DNA of 48,691 nucleotides from Oceanobacillus bengalensis (lineage in GTDB: Bacteria; Bacillota; Bacilli; Bacillales; Amphibacillaceae): NCBI RefSeq assembly GCF_003628445.1, contig NZ_RBZO01000030.1, forward strand, positions 1 through 48,691, written 5' to 3'. The notes under the pieces are model-generated. The model was not told where the DNA came from, made no database searches, and saw only the letters and a program-made list of their open reading frames with translations. Shown here one piece after another: positions 1 to 7,127 of this stretch. Each line of letters starts with the position of its first letter. The first letter of the stretch is position 1. The translations under genes were made by a program, and so were the position numbers.

Positions 1-29
1 TAATTCAAGAGGAATGTGCGAATAAAGTG

Positions 30-75
30 AAATAACCGTAAATCCAATTTAAAAATCATGGATTCACGGTTATTT
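30..75. terminator. Inverted repeat, probable terminator of an upstream gene
   Basis: Arms of 16 nt (30-45 and 60-75) pair with a single mismatch around a 14-nt loop. No clear T-run follows, so it could also be a bidirectional or processing hairpin. It lies just before the first gene of the window. Confidence 0.5.
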
Positions 76-94
76 GTCATGTTTACTTTGAAAA

Positions 95-634
95 GTGCAC
101 TTTTTTATAATTCGGGCTTACGTTCAAGAAAGGTTTAGAAGTGTTAAAGAACTAGGAGATAAGACAATACAACAATTGTCAGAAGATGATATACACTGGG
201 CCTTAAATCAATCTTCTAATAATATTGCAATCATCGTGAAGCATTTAAGTGGAAATATGATTTCAAGATGGACTGATTTCTTAACTTCTGATGGTGAAAA
301 GGTCAATAGGGAACGTGACCAAGAATTCGCAAACACTATATCTTCAAAGCAAGAAATGATTTCTATTTGGGAAAAAGGTTGGAGTACTCTTAATAAAACA
401 ATTAATAATTTAAATGAAGAGGATTTATTAAAAAATATTTATATTCGTGGCGAAAGCCATACGGTTATTGATGCGATTGAAAGGCAAATGGCTCATTACG
501 GTTATCATATCGGACAAATTGTTTATATTGGTAAGCAAATTAAAAGTGAGGAATGGGAAAGCCTTAGTATTCCTAAAGGAAAATCAGAAGAATATTTGCG
601 ACAAATGCTAAAAAATCAACGAAAGTTAAAGTGA
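95..634 (+). CDS. DinB-superfamily (DUF1572-type) protein, GTG start uncertain
   Basis: The 179-residue product reads like the DUF1572 branch of the DinB/YfiT four-helix-bundle family: an RFRSVKELGDKT segment near the N-terminus, IAIIVKHLSGNMISRW in the middle, and a late AHYGYHIGQIVYIG helix whose two His residues match the metal-ligand region of DinB-like folds. Biochemical role is unknown for most members; some are thiol-dependent metal enzymes. The only start available in frame is GTG at 95, because a stop codon precedes it directly, and no convincing ribosome-binding site is seen. Family members usually begin with Met and a slightly different N-terminus, so the 5' end may be damaged or the start non-standard. 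It stands alone on the plus strand, followed after about 80 nt by a small membrane-protein gene. Confidence 0.7.
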   Translation: MHFFIIRAYVQERFRSVKELGDKTIQQLSEDDIHWALNQSSNNIAIIVKHLSGNMISRWTDFLTSDGEKVNRERDQEFANTISSKQEMISIWEKGWSTLNKTINNLNEEDLLKNIYIRGESHTVIDAIERQMAHYGYHIGQIVYIGKQIKSEEWESLSIPKGKSEEYLRQMLKNQRKLK

Positions 635-717
635 TATAAGTTTTCTTATCCAGCTAAAAATAGAAGGTCGTTTCTTGTTGTATTATCTGGTGCATTAAAT
701 ATACTAGGAGTGATTTT

Positions 718-909
718 TTGAAAAAACATAATAGGACAGGAAAATTGTTATATTTTATAGGAATACTTCTATTCGCTATTGGATTTACACTTAATCAGAC
801 GATAGGAATAATAGAAGCACCAGAACCATACACATCATTTTCTATTCCCTTAATTGTAATAGGCATAATATTATTGGTAGCATCAAACTTCTTCAAGAGC
901 AGCAAATAA
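718..909 (+). CDS. Small two-helix membrane protein, TTG start
   Basis: A 63-residue protein with a basic N-terminus (KKHNRTGK) and two hydrophobic helices at about residues 9-28 and 43-58, separated by a short loop containing EAPEPYT. TTG at 718 is preferred because CTAGGAG lies 7 nt upstream and no other start is available. I do not recognise the family. It lies in the same direction as its neighbours, but the gaps are about 80-90 nt, so operon membership is uncertain. Confidence 0.6.
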   Translation: MKKHNRTGKLLYFIGILLFAIGFTLNQTIGIIEAPEPYTSFSIPLIVIGIILLVASNFFKSSK

Positions 910-1001
910 AAACTTAAAATGTGTTAAGCTAAATTGCAGAATACTTAAACTAGATTATATGGAAAAATTACAATTGAAAAAGTTTAAGGAAGGGGTAAGC
1001 A

Positions 1002-1400
1002 ATGTTAGGTGATAACTTTTATAGGCAAGTCCAAGAAAAACGATTAAGTTTTCTGGTTATGAGTATTATAGCAATTGTTTTTACTGCTAGCATAACCTTT
1101 ACTTTTGTGATTCCTGGATTAAAAGGTTTTGAATGGTCTTTCTTATTTATTGCACTATTGTTTTATTTTGTTGTTGCGAATATATTCATAGGGTTATTTA
1201 AAGGGCGTCCTCTACTGATATTTATAGTTAGCTTATTACTTAGTGCTTTAGGAATGGGATGGCGTTTGTGGCTTGAATGGGGAGAGTTTAGTTTAGTTGA
1301 ACACACGAATCCAATTGTGTTAATTAGTTATCCTTTTATTATCGCAATTATAATTTTACTTATTTATTATTTATCTTCCAAATTTAATTTAACAAGATAA
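1002..1400 (+). CDS. Predicted four-helix membrane protein, unknown function
   Basis: 132 residues with four hydrophobic segments (about 17-36, 45-65, 69-87 and 104-125) and a short cytoplasmic-looking basic N-terminus. A strong SD (AAGGAAGGGG) lies just before the ATG. No motif was recognised that points to transport or catalysis. A terminator hairpin shared with the convergent toxin gene lies downstream. Confidence 0.6.
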   Translation: MLGDNFYRQVQEKRLSFLVMSIIAIVFTASITFTFVIPGLKGFEWSFLFIALLFYFVVANIFIGLFKGRPLLIFIVSLLLSALGMGWRLWLEWGEFSLVEHTNPIVLISYPFIIAIIILLIYYLSSKFNLTR

Positions 1401-1481
1401 AGTATGTGAAATGTTGTTCTGAAAGTAACTGGTGCTTTTCTTCAATAAGATTTTTTTGTTTATTGTTGCACAAGATAGTAA

Positions 1482-1515
1482 AAGCCGATTTTCTTAAAAC
1501 TAGAAAAATCGGCTT
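1482..1515. terminator. Bidirectional terminator between convergent genes
   Basis: AAGCCGATTTT (1482-1492) pairs with AAAATCGGCTT (1505-1515). It sits directly after the stop of the minus-strand kinase/toxin gene and is followed by T-rich sequence on the minus strand, so it probably ends that transcript and the plus-strand membrane gene. Confidence 0.75.
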
Positions 1516-1521
1516 GATCAT

Positions 1522-2112
1522 TTAATTCCTTCTTGACTGTTCCCAAACAGGTAGTGACCATTGGGGGAGGTTTGTTGCTTCGAAAGTAATTATCCCATTA
1601 TTTACTTCAAGTACAATTTCCCCATTATCCTCACTGTTATCAATTAAAACAAGGTTGTCAATCATATAGGCATAGTCATAAAGATGTTTAAAAGAAGTTT
1701 TATTCCTTCTGATAATATCTTCAGTTGGGATTTGATGACCACCATTCTTTACTCTCATTGCAACCCTTTCAATGTTTTGGTTGACATTACTAAGTGCAAC
1801 ATAAAACATCGTGATTTCATATCCCATCTCTTTTGCATGTTTCATTTGTTTAATAGCATTTTTACCAGCAAGGGTTGTTTCAATTGAAAAGTCTTTACCC
1901 TCTTTAATGTACTTATTGACAGATCTAATGACTTCCTTACCAGCTGATACTCTATTATTCTCAGGGTTTTTTGGATCAATTCTTCGAGCGATAGCATCAG
2001 GATCAATATTTATATCAACGCCAATTTTATCAATAATTAAGCTGCGTAACGTGCTTTTACCACTTCCGTTATTACCCGCAAATACAAAGAAAATTGGTTT
2101 GTGGCTATCCAT
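1522..2112 (-). CDS. Zeta-toxin-like P-loop kinase/ATPase
   Basis: The 196-residue protein has a Walker A loop GNNGSGKST (residues 13-21), a following INIDPDAIAR strand and helix (35-43), FSIETTLAG (75-83) and RVKNGGHQIP with downstream Arg residues. This is the pattern of zeta-toxin and COG4185 'predicted ABC-type ATPase' proteins. Zeta toxins phosphorylate UDP-GlcNAc and block wall synthesis, but chromosomal relatives are poorly characterised, so the activity is inferred. Its ATG overlaps the stop of the small upstream gene (TAATG), implying translational coupling, as in toxin-antitoxin pairs. A terminator follows at 1482-1515. Confidence 0.75.
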   Translation of the reverse strand: MDSHKPIFFVFAGNNGSGKSTLRSLIIDKIGVDINIDPDAIARRIDPKNPENNRVSAGKEVIRSVNKYIKEGKDFSIETTLAGKNAIKQMKHAKEMGYEITMFYVALSNVNQNIERVAMRVKNGGHQIPTEDIIRRNKTSFKHLYDYAYMIDNLVLIDNSEDNGEIVLEVNNGIITFEATNLPQWSLPVWEQSRRN

Positions 2113-2306
2113 TACGCTTCACCGTCTTTGTCCAAGGGAACAATGTCACCATTTGGAAATTCCTTTACTAGCTTTCCATCTTTTTCATATACGATATATG
2201 TGTTATTTACTTTTGCATCAATTCTAGCACGTTCACCAGTCATTTTAGCCCATTTACTTAACCATTCATATTTTCTTTTAGGTTCATTGTTTTGTTCTTC
2301 TAACAT
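2112..2306 (-). CDS. Small acidic partner of the zeta-like protein (candidate antitoxin)
   Basis: 64 residues from ATG at 2306, chosen because AGGTGG lies 8 nt upstream; a GTG four codons earlier overlaps the SD. The sequence is charged: an EWLSKWAKMTGERARIDAK helix followed by a beta-rich NTYIVYEKDGKLVKEFPNGDIVPL tail. It ends in a TAATG overlap with the P-loop gene. It does not look like a classical epsilon antitoxin; related small ORFs often precede COG4185 ATPases. A TATAAT -10 candidate lies just upstream on the minus strand. Antitoxin function is inferred from position only. Confidence 0.6.
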   Translation of the reverse strand: MLEEQNNEPKRKYEWLSKWAKMTGERARIDAKVNNTYIVYEKDGKLVKEFPNGDIVPLDKDGEA

Positions 2307-2458
2307 ATGGAACACCACCTTTATATAAATTATATCAGATTAGTTATTAAATTTATAAGCGATTCTAAATCCGGTGGTACTATAAAATTGTGAAGATATT
2401 CACTTAAACGATCTGGTGAATTTCTTAAATAACAACAGGAATGAAGAGGAGGGCGGTT

Positions 2459-2615
2459 ATGTTGAAAGAAATTACTGATACTAATGAGTTTGAAAGTTTT
2501 GAAAGTACTATTGATGCTGTTAAAAAACCTTACAGAAGAGGAAGCTAAATCACTGTTAAAGTTAATTTATGGATTTGTTAATAGTGCTATGACTGGAAAT
2601 GTGGAGATAAAATGA
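2459..2615 (+). pseudogene. Small ORF broken by a +1 frameshift at an A6 run
   Basis: ATG at 2459 follows a good SD (GAGGAGGG) and reads MLKEITDTNEFESF... for 29 codons before a stop. At the A6 run (2522-2527), shifting by one base continues the reading smoothly as NLTEEEAKSLLKLIYGF...GNVEIK to a stop at 2613-2615. With five As the gene would encode one 51-residue acidic helical peptide. The family is not recognised. Slippage, phase variation or a simple inactivating indel are all possible. Confidence 0.55.
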
Positions 2616-2844
2616 AGTTAGAGGTTTATTTGGCATGTATTTTTAGTATGTCATGAGAAATTTAATATTTTTTAGAGAAAAATATTGACAACTATTAGCT
2701 GGTTTAGTTAAATTACATTTATTTAAGATACCGAAACACTAATCAGTTTTTTTAGGAATCTTATTACCCCTAAATCGTTTAAATCTGGAATGAGTTTAAT
2801 AAATTCTAACAAACATATTCGTCTTGCATATCCTCGGTATAGAC

Positions 2845-2869
2845 TTAGTTTATTCATTGGACAAACTAA
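2845..2869. promoter_or_regulatory. XylR-type operator
   Basis: A 25-bp palindrome TTAGTTT-N11-AAACTAA matches the well-known Bacillus XylR operator layout (half-sites TTAGTTT / AAACTAA). It lies about 100 nt before the recognisable xylA remnant, the normal arrangement of a xyl promoter region. Because the gene is dead, the site is probably a relic unless another XylR-controlled transcript starts here. Confidence 0.7.
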
Positions 2870-2964
2870 CGATAAGTTGTTACAATAAATATGTAAACAG
2901 TTACAATGAATGCATGCTGGGACGAAATAATAATGGCTTATTTTAATGATATTCATATTTTTCC

Positions 2965-3530
2965 TCCCACGATGTGGATACCGCACCAATAGGATCAACT
3001 TTAAGAGAGTCGAATCAAAACGTAGATATTATTGTTACAATGATCAAAGATGCATGAAAGATAGCAAAACAAAATTACTTTGGAACACAGGGAATAACTT
3101 CAGTAATCAACGCTTTGTTCAAGGTGCAGCAAATTCTAGCAATGCCGATGTCTTCGCTTAATCAGCTGCTAAAGTGAAAATAGGTTTAGAAGTTGGGAAA
3201 GTGTTAGGTGCAGAAAACGATGCATTCATTTATATACGACAACTCTAGCAATGTATGAAATTTTGAAAAATGGTGGACTTGGCCGTGATGGACAGCTTTG
3301 CAGTAGGTCTAAAAGTTGCGTAAAAACTAATTGATGATAACGTACTTGATAGTATTGTTGAAGATCGTTATAGCAGCTACAAAGATGGTATTGGTTTAGA
3401 AATCGTTGAAAACAAAACAGACTTCCATAAACTAGAAGACGATGCACTAGGACTAAACGAGATTAAGTATAAATCCGGTAAACTAGAACGCATTAAAGCT
3501 ATGATCAATCCGCGCGTATGCTGAAGAGTA
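2965..3530 (+). pseudogene. xylA: Xylose isomerase remnant (xylA), multiply frameshifted with a large internal deletion
   Basis: Fragments in different frames match the xylose isomerase order: [14 protein letters not shown], then [48 protein letters not shown], then a jump to TTLAMYEILKNGGLGRDG, MDSFAVGLKVA, LDSIVEDRY, GIGLEIVENKTDFHKLE and a C-terminal SGKLERIKAMIN. The first ~100 residues are missing, about 140 residues between LGAEN and TTLAM are deleted, and the segment between GLGR and MDSFA is also lost. In-frame stops interrupt it. Upstream is a XylR-type operator and downstream a GPH symporter, so a complete xyl operon probably stood here. Nothing convincing was seen at 2620-2840. Confidence 0.85.
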
Positions 3531-3541
3531 ATCTATAGAAT

Positions 3542-3580
3542 TGGTAGACCAACCAGACCTGCAGGATGCTGGTTCTACCA
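3542..3580. repeat. Imperfect inverted repeat after the xylA remnant
   Basis: TGGTAGACCAACCAG pairs with CTGGTTCTACCA across a short loop. There is no T-run. It may be the old xylA terminator or part of the promoter region of the symporter gene. Confidence 0.4.
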
Positions 3581-3628
3581 CATATTGACATACGTTATTC
3601 ATTTCGATTGCTATATAATAGGTTTTAA

Positions 3629-3643
3629 GAAAGCGCTTTAAAA
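3629..3643. promoter_or_regulatory. cre-like (CcpA) site upstream of the GPH symporter gene
   Basis: The perfect palindrome AAAGCGCTTT (3630-3639) sits in a cre-like context 118 nt before the symporter ATG. It departs from WTGNAANCGNWNNCW at the outer positions, so it is a candidate only. A TTGACA at 3585 and TATAAT at 3614 are present but 23 bp apart, too far for a standard promoter. Confidence 0.45.
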
Positions 3644-3760
3644 GGTTGAAGCACAAGAACTAGATAAATATGCCTGTTTATTAAAAACTGAAAGCGATTT
3701 AATTAAATTAAAATAAATACAACATGTGATTTTATGACAAAATGGTAGGTGGAGATAAAA

Positions 3761-5179
3761 ATGGAAAGCTTGAAACAAGAATTGCATGAAACAAAAAATA
3801 CAACAACAGTAAGAACGCCAAAACTAAAAATGATGGAAAAGCTAACATTTGGTTTAGGGGATTTTGGAGCCAACTATAGCTGGACGTTTATTGCTTCTTT
3901 CATAACCATCTATATGACAGACACTGTAGGAATTAGTGCTGGTATTATCGGTACAATTATATTATTAGCTCGTGTATTCGATGGTGTTAGTGATATTTTT
4001 ATGGGAACAATTATTGATAATACAAACTCTAGATGGGGTAAAGCAAGGCCGTGGGTGTTTATGACTGCACCAATTCTAGGAATCCTAACTTTTATGTTAT
4101 TTAATGTACCAAGTGGATTTGGACAAACTGGAAAAATAACATATGTCTTCATCGTATATTTTCTTATTTCAGTAATTTTCTATACTGCAAATAATGTTGC
4201 ATATTCTTCGCTGACTTCCTTCATGACAACAGATGAGAAAGACCGTGTATCACTAGGTAGTATTCGCTTTATTTTTGCAAACATTGCCGTACTATCGATT
4301 AGTTCTTTTACAACGGTTTTAGTAGATAACTTTGGTGGTGGACAACAAGGTTGGACAATTACAGCAGCAATTTATGGACTTTTATGTGCTGTGCCATTGA
4401 TGATTACAGGATGGTTTGTAAAAGAAAGAAACGTTGCAGAGAAGAAAAATGAAAAACAAAAAACTTCATTTATTCCAATTATAAAAGTTTTATTTGCCAA
4501 TAAATACTTTGTGCTAGCAATCATATTATACCTGCTCTGGTATTTAAGACAAACAGAGACAGGTGTACGTATCTACTATGCAACATACATTTTTGAGAAT
4601 CCAAATGTAATGGGGATTTTGAGTACAGCGTCCCTATTGCCGTTAATTATTGGTTTGTTCTTTGCACCACAAATTGTTGGTATGTACGGACTAAGAAAAA
4701 GTGTCAATGCAGGGTTAATGGTTTCAGTAGTTGGTTCAGGTTTCATGATGATTTTCTCAGAAAACTTAACAGGTTTAGTAGTCGCTACTGTAATCAATGC
4801 GTTGGGATTAGTTTTATTACAAGCTGGACTTAGTGCAATCGTTGCAGATGTTGGTGACTTGGTATACTGGCAATCAGGTGTACCAGTTCAAGGATCCGTA
4901 TTTAGTTTAACAAGTGCCGGTATGAAAATTGGCCAAGGTTTAACAGCAGCATTAGTTGGTTGGGCACTTCAATTTGGTGGTTACATCGCAAATTCAGCAA
5001 TCCAGCCAGAAAGTGCTACCTTTGCAATAAAAGCAATGTTTATCTATTTCCCACTATTAATGATTGTTTTAATGATTATTACTGTTGCAGCAATGAATTA
5101 TGAAAAATTCATGCCACGAATTAGACAAGAAATTCTAGAAGGTAGAGTTGGAGAAGATCGTGATAAAAGTATAATGTAA
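3761..5179 (+). CDS. GPH-family (glycoside-pentoside-hexuronide) cation symporter
   Basis: A 472-residue membrane protein of GPH length, with about twelve hydrophobic segments. The family's N-terminal signature is visible: EKLTFGLGDFGANYSW, then ARVFDGVSDIFMGTIIDNTNSRWGKARPW, the conserved D-x-x-x-D/G and R-W-G-K-x-R-P-W loop between helices 2 and 3. Such proteins take up xylosides, melibiose, glucuronides or pentoses with Na+ or H+. ATG at 3761 is chosen over GTG at 3749 because AGGTGGAG lies at ideal spacing. Placement after a xylA relic and a XylR-type operator suggests a xyloside transporter (XynT/XylP-like). A cre-like site upstream and a strong terminator downstream make it monocistronic. 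No defect is visible, so it seems to have survived loss of the xyl genes. Confidence 0.85.
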   Translation: MESLKQELHETKNTTTVRTPKLKMMEKLTFGLGDFGANYSWTFIASFITIYMTDTVGISAGIIGTIILLARVFDGVSDIFMGTIIDNTNSRWGKARPWVFMTAPILGILTFMLFNVPSGFGQTGKITYVFIVYFLISVIFYTANNVAYSSLTSFMTTDEKDRVSLGSIRFIFANIAVLSISSFTTVLVDNFGGGQQGWTITAAIYGLLCAVPLMITGWFVKERNVAEKKNEKQKTSFIPIIKVLFANKYFVLAIILYLLWYLRQTETGVRIYYATYIFENPNVMGILSTASLLPLIIGLFFAPQIVGMYGLRKSVNAGLMVSVVGSGFMMIFSENLTGLVVATVINALGLVLLQAGLSAIVADVGDLVYWQSGVPVQGSVFSLTSAGMKIGQGLTAALVGWALQFGGYIANSAIQPESATFAIKAMFIYFPLLMIVLMIITVAAMNYEKFMPRIRQEILEGRVGEDRDKSIM

Positions 5180-5188
5180 CGTTTATTA

Positions 5189-5232
5189 GGGCCTTTGGAG
5201 GTAGTGCTGACTATCTTGGAGGGTCCTTTTTT
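5189..5232 (+). terminator. Rho-independent terminator of the GPH symporter gene
   Basis: Arms 5189-5205 and 5210-5225 pair almost completely when G-U is allowed, with a short loop, followed by T7 at 5226-5232. Confidence 0.8.
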
Positions 5233-5325
5233 TGTTTGCTGTTTTCTAAAAGATTGTTGTTTTTTCAGCTATTGTAAATTTAATTTATAGTTGATGTAAA
5301 ATACGTAGTAACCTGAGATAGTACT

Positions 5326-5460
5326 CTACCACCGTTCCGGCAATACACTTCGCTTTCCGTGGGCGGCTGGTGAGCCTCCTCCGTGCTGACGCACTACGTA
5401 GTCTCACCTAGGCCTGTCCTCCCACAGGAGTCTGCGTGTATTGCCTCCACTAGGTTTGTG
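5326..5460. repeat. GC-rich hairpin repeat, first copy
   Basis: Much richer in GC than its surroundings. GGCAATACAC (5339-5348) pairs with GTGTATTGCC (5436-5445), and inner segments (GTGGGC / CCCAC type) can pair too. This resembles the dispersed GC-rich intergenic elements familiar from Bacillaceae genomes. Short ORFs read across it on both strands are not credible genes. A fragment recurs inverted at 43076. Confidence 0.6.
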
Positions 5461-5500
5461 CTATTCAACTTACTAATAATATTATTGCTAGTATGTGGTT

Positions 5501-5640
5501 GATTGGAGCGGAGGGCAGCCAGTCGACTCCTGCGGGAAAAGCACGTGTCTGAAGACTCCAGAAGAAGCGCTCTTTGCTTCTTTGGAGGCTGAGGCCGTGC
5601 CCGCGGAAAGCGTACTGGCTGCCCGGAGCGGAAATCAACA
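5501..5640. repeat. GC-rich hairpin repeat, second type
   Basis: GGGCAGCCAGT (5513-5523) pairs perfectly with ACTGGCTGCCC (5614-5624), and GGAGCGG motifs mark both outer edges. The internal segment contains AGAAGAAGC / GCTTCTTT, a second stem. It looks like the Bacillaceae element with ends GGAGCGGAGGGCAGCC ... CCGGAGCGGAAATCAAC. The stretch 5640-5800 after it holds nothing I can identify. Confidence 0.6.
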
Positions 5641-5806
5641 AAGCACTTACTGCGCATTTTACATCAAATGTCAATTCTAAAAAAGCAACAAATTATGCGA
5701 AAAAAGCCTTTTGTTTAATGAATATAAGTGTTCCAGAATATACATCTGAACTAGTAGTTAAGTCCTCTTCGAAAAACATAATTTATCTAAATGTTTAAAA
5801 AATATA

Positions 5807-5880
5807 TTGATATCTATAAAGTCATGAAGTGTAATAGATGTACGTATAAGATAATTAAAAGGTACATATTGTACGTATAA
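5807..5880 (+). promoter_or_regulatory. Candidate promoters of the chvE operon with two AraR-like direct repeats
   Basis: TTGATA (5807-5812) and TGTAAT (5830-5835) are 17 bp apart; a second pair is TTGTAC (5869-5874) with TATTAT (5892-5897), also 17 bp apart. TGTACGTATAA occurs twice, at 5839-5849 and 5870-5880, 31 bp apart, about three helical turns. The core TTGTACGTA resembles the Bacillus AraR operator (ATTTGTACGTACAAAT), which is typically bound as in-phase pairs. Control by an arabinose-type GntR/LacI chimera is inferred. Confidence 0.5.
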
Positions 5881-5885
5881 TTGAA

Positions 5886-5944
5886 TATATCTATTATAAG
5901 ACCAAATGAAAGCGCTATCCAGTTTGGGTCTTATAATAGATATA
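5886..5944 (+). promoter_or_regulatory. Long palindrome enclosing a cre site, in the chvE leader
   Basis: Arms of 21 and 22 nt (5886-5906 and 5923-5944) are complementary apart from one bulged base. The 16-nt centre holds TGAAAGCGCTATCC (5907-5920), matching the cre consensus at 14 of 15 positions. The right arm ends about 10 nt before the SD. CcpA roadblock, and an RNA hairpin presenting the cre bases as its loop, are both possible. Confidence 0.6.
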
Positions 5945-5966
5945 TAGGATGAGGGAGGATTTAATC

Positions 5967-7049
5967 ATGAGAAAGATTGTCTTGTTTGTCTCAATGTTGG
6001 TACTATCATTGGCACTTGTAGGATGTAGTAATGATGCAAGTGGCGGTGAAGGTGGCGATGACGTGAAGACAGTAGGAATCGCAATGCCAACGAAATCTTC
6101 AGAAAGATGGGTTGATGATGGTAATAATATGGTAGAGCAGCTTGAGAGTTTGGGCTATGAAACAGATCTACAATATGCGGAAGATGTTGTGGAAAATCAA
6201 GTTTCTCAAATTGAAAACATGATCACAAAAGGGGTAGACATTCTTGTAATTGCTTCAATTGATGGGGAGGCACTTACAGAAGTGCTAGAACAAGCGAAGA
6301 ATCAAGACATTCCAGTTATTTCTTATGACCGATTACTTATGAATAGTGACCATGTTAGTTATTATGCAACATTTGATAACTTCCAAGTTGGTGTGCTACA
6401 AGGTGAATACATTGAGGAACAGCTAGGCTTAGCTGATGGGGAAGGTCCATTTAATATCGAATTATTCGCAGGATCTCCTGATGACAACAATGCATATTTC
6501 TTTTGGGATGGTGCGATGTCTATCCTCCAGCCGTATATTGACAATGGGCAACTTGTTGTAAGAAGCGAGCAAACAACATTCGAACAAGGTGCAACATTAC
6601 GTTGGGATGGTGCAGAAGCTCAAAAACGTATGGATAATTTATTAAGTGCGCATTATTCAGGTGAAAAAATAGATGTTGTTTATTCTCCATTTGATGGAAT
6701 AAGCCGTGGAGTTATCTCTTCATTGAAAGCAGTAGGATATGGGTCAGCAGATAATCCAATGCCAATCGTAACTGGGCAGGACGCCGAGTTAGCTTCGATC
6801 AAATCGATAATAGCTGGGGAACAAACGCAAACTATTTTTAAAGACACGAGGGAATTAGCTAAAAGTGCAGTAAATATGGTTGAATCCGTACTTAATGGTG
6901 AAGAACCTGAAATAAATGATACAGAAACATATGACAATGGGGACAAAGTAGTGCCTTCTAACTTATTAATACCGGTTTCTGTAGATGTTGATAATTATAA
7001 GGAAGTACTTGTTGACACTGGGTATTACACAGAAGAAGAATTGCAATAA
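5967..7049 (+). CDS. chvE: ChvE-family sugar-binding lipoprotein of an ABC transporter
   Basis: A 360-residue lipoprotein: basic N-terminus, hydrophobic core and lipobox ALVGC with Cys20. The mature part reads as the periplasmic binding protein Chv[76 protein letters not shown] and [17 protein letters not shown]. ChvE binds galactose, arabinose, xylose, glucose and related sugars; here it would be membrane-anchored and feed the GguA/GguB proteins encoded next. ATG at 5967 is preferred to 5949 because GAGGGAGGAT precedes it at good spacing. The leader carries two TGTACGTATAA boxes and a cre-like site, so pentose-type induction plus catabolite repression is likely. A stem-loop separates it from the ATPase gene. 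Confidence 0.9.
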   Translation: MRKIVLFVSMLVLSLALVGCSNDASGGEGGDDVKTVGIAMPTKSSERWVDDGNNMVEQLESLGYETDLQYAEDVVENQVSQIENMITKGVDILVIASIDGEALTEVLEQAKNQDIPVISYDRLLMNSDHVSYYATFDNFQVGVLQGEYIEEQLGLADGEGPFNIELFAGSPDDNNAYFFWDGAMSILQPYIDNGQLVVRSEQTTFEQGATLRWDGAEAQKRMDNLLSAHYSGEKIDVVYSPFDGISRGVISSLKAVGYGSADNPMPIVTGQDAELASIKSIIAGEQTQTIFKDTRELAKSAVNMVESVLNGEEPEINDTETYDNGDKVVPSNLLIPVSVDVDNYKEVLVDTGYYTEEELQ

Positions 7050-7069
7050 GAATCTCTCATTGTGATTGA

Positions 7070-7099
7070 GGATGGTTTAGCGTATGAGCTAAATCGTCC
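7070..7099 (+). terminator. Intercistronic stem-loop between chvE and gguA
   Basis: GGATGGTTTAGC (7070-7081) pairs with GCTAAATCGTCC (7088-7099), allowing two G-U pairs. No T-run follows, so it probably stabilises the chvE message or attenuates, keeping binding protein in excess over the ATPase. Confidence 0.6.
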
Positions 7100-7127
7100 T
7101 AACCATTATCTTTTAAAGGTGTGATAA

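Noticed and set aside
1684-2328. Plus-strand ORFs opposite the zeta-like gene
   Set aside because: Antisense shadows of a gene with clear motifs; no SD.
2620-2840. xylR remnant
   Set aside because: Expected by analogy with xyl loci but no recognisable HTH or ROK motif was found on either strand.
3585-3619. Promoter TTGACA / TATAAT before the GPH symporter
   Set aside because: Spacing is 23 bp, too long for a sigma-A promoter; left unassigned.
5394-5798. Short ORFs inside the GC-rich hairpin repeats
   Set aside because: Both strands open, no SD, sequences determined by inverted repeat structure.
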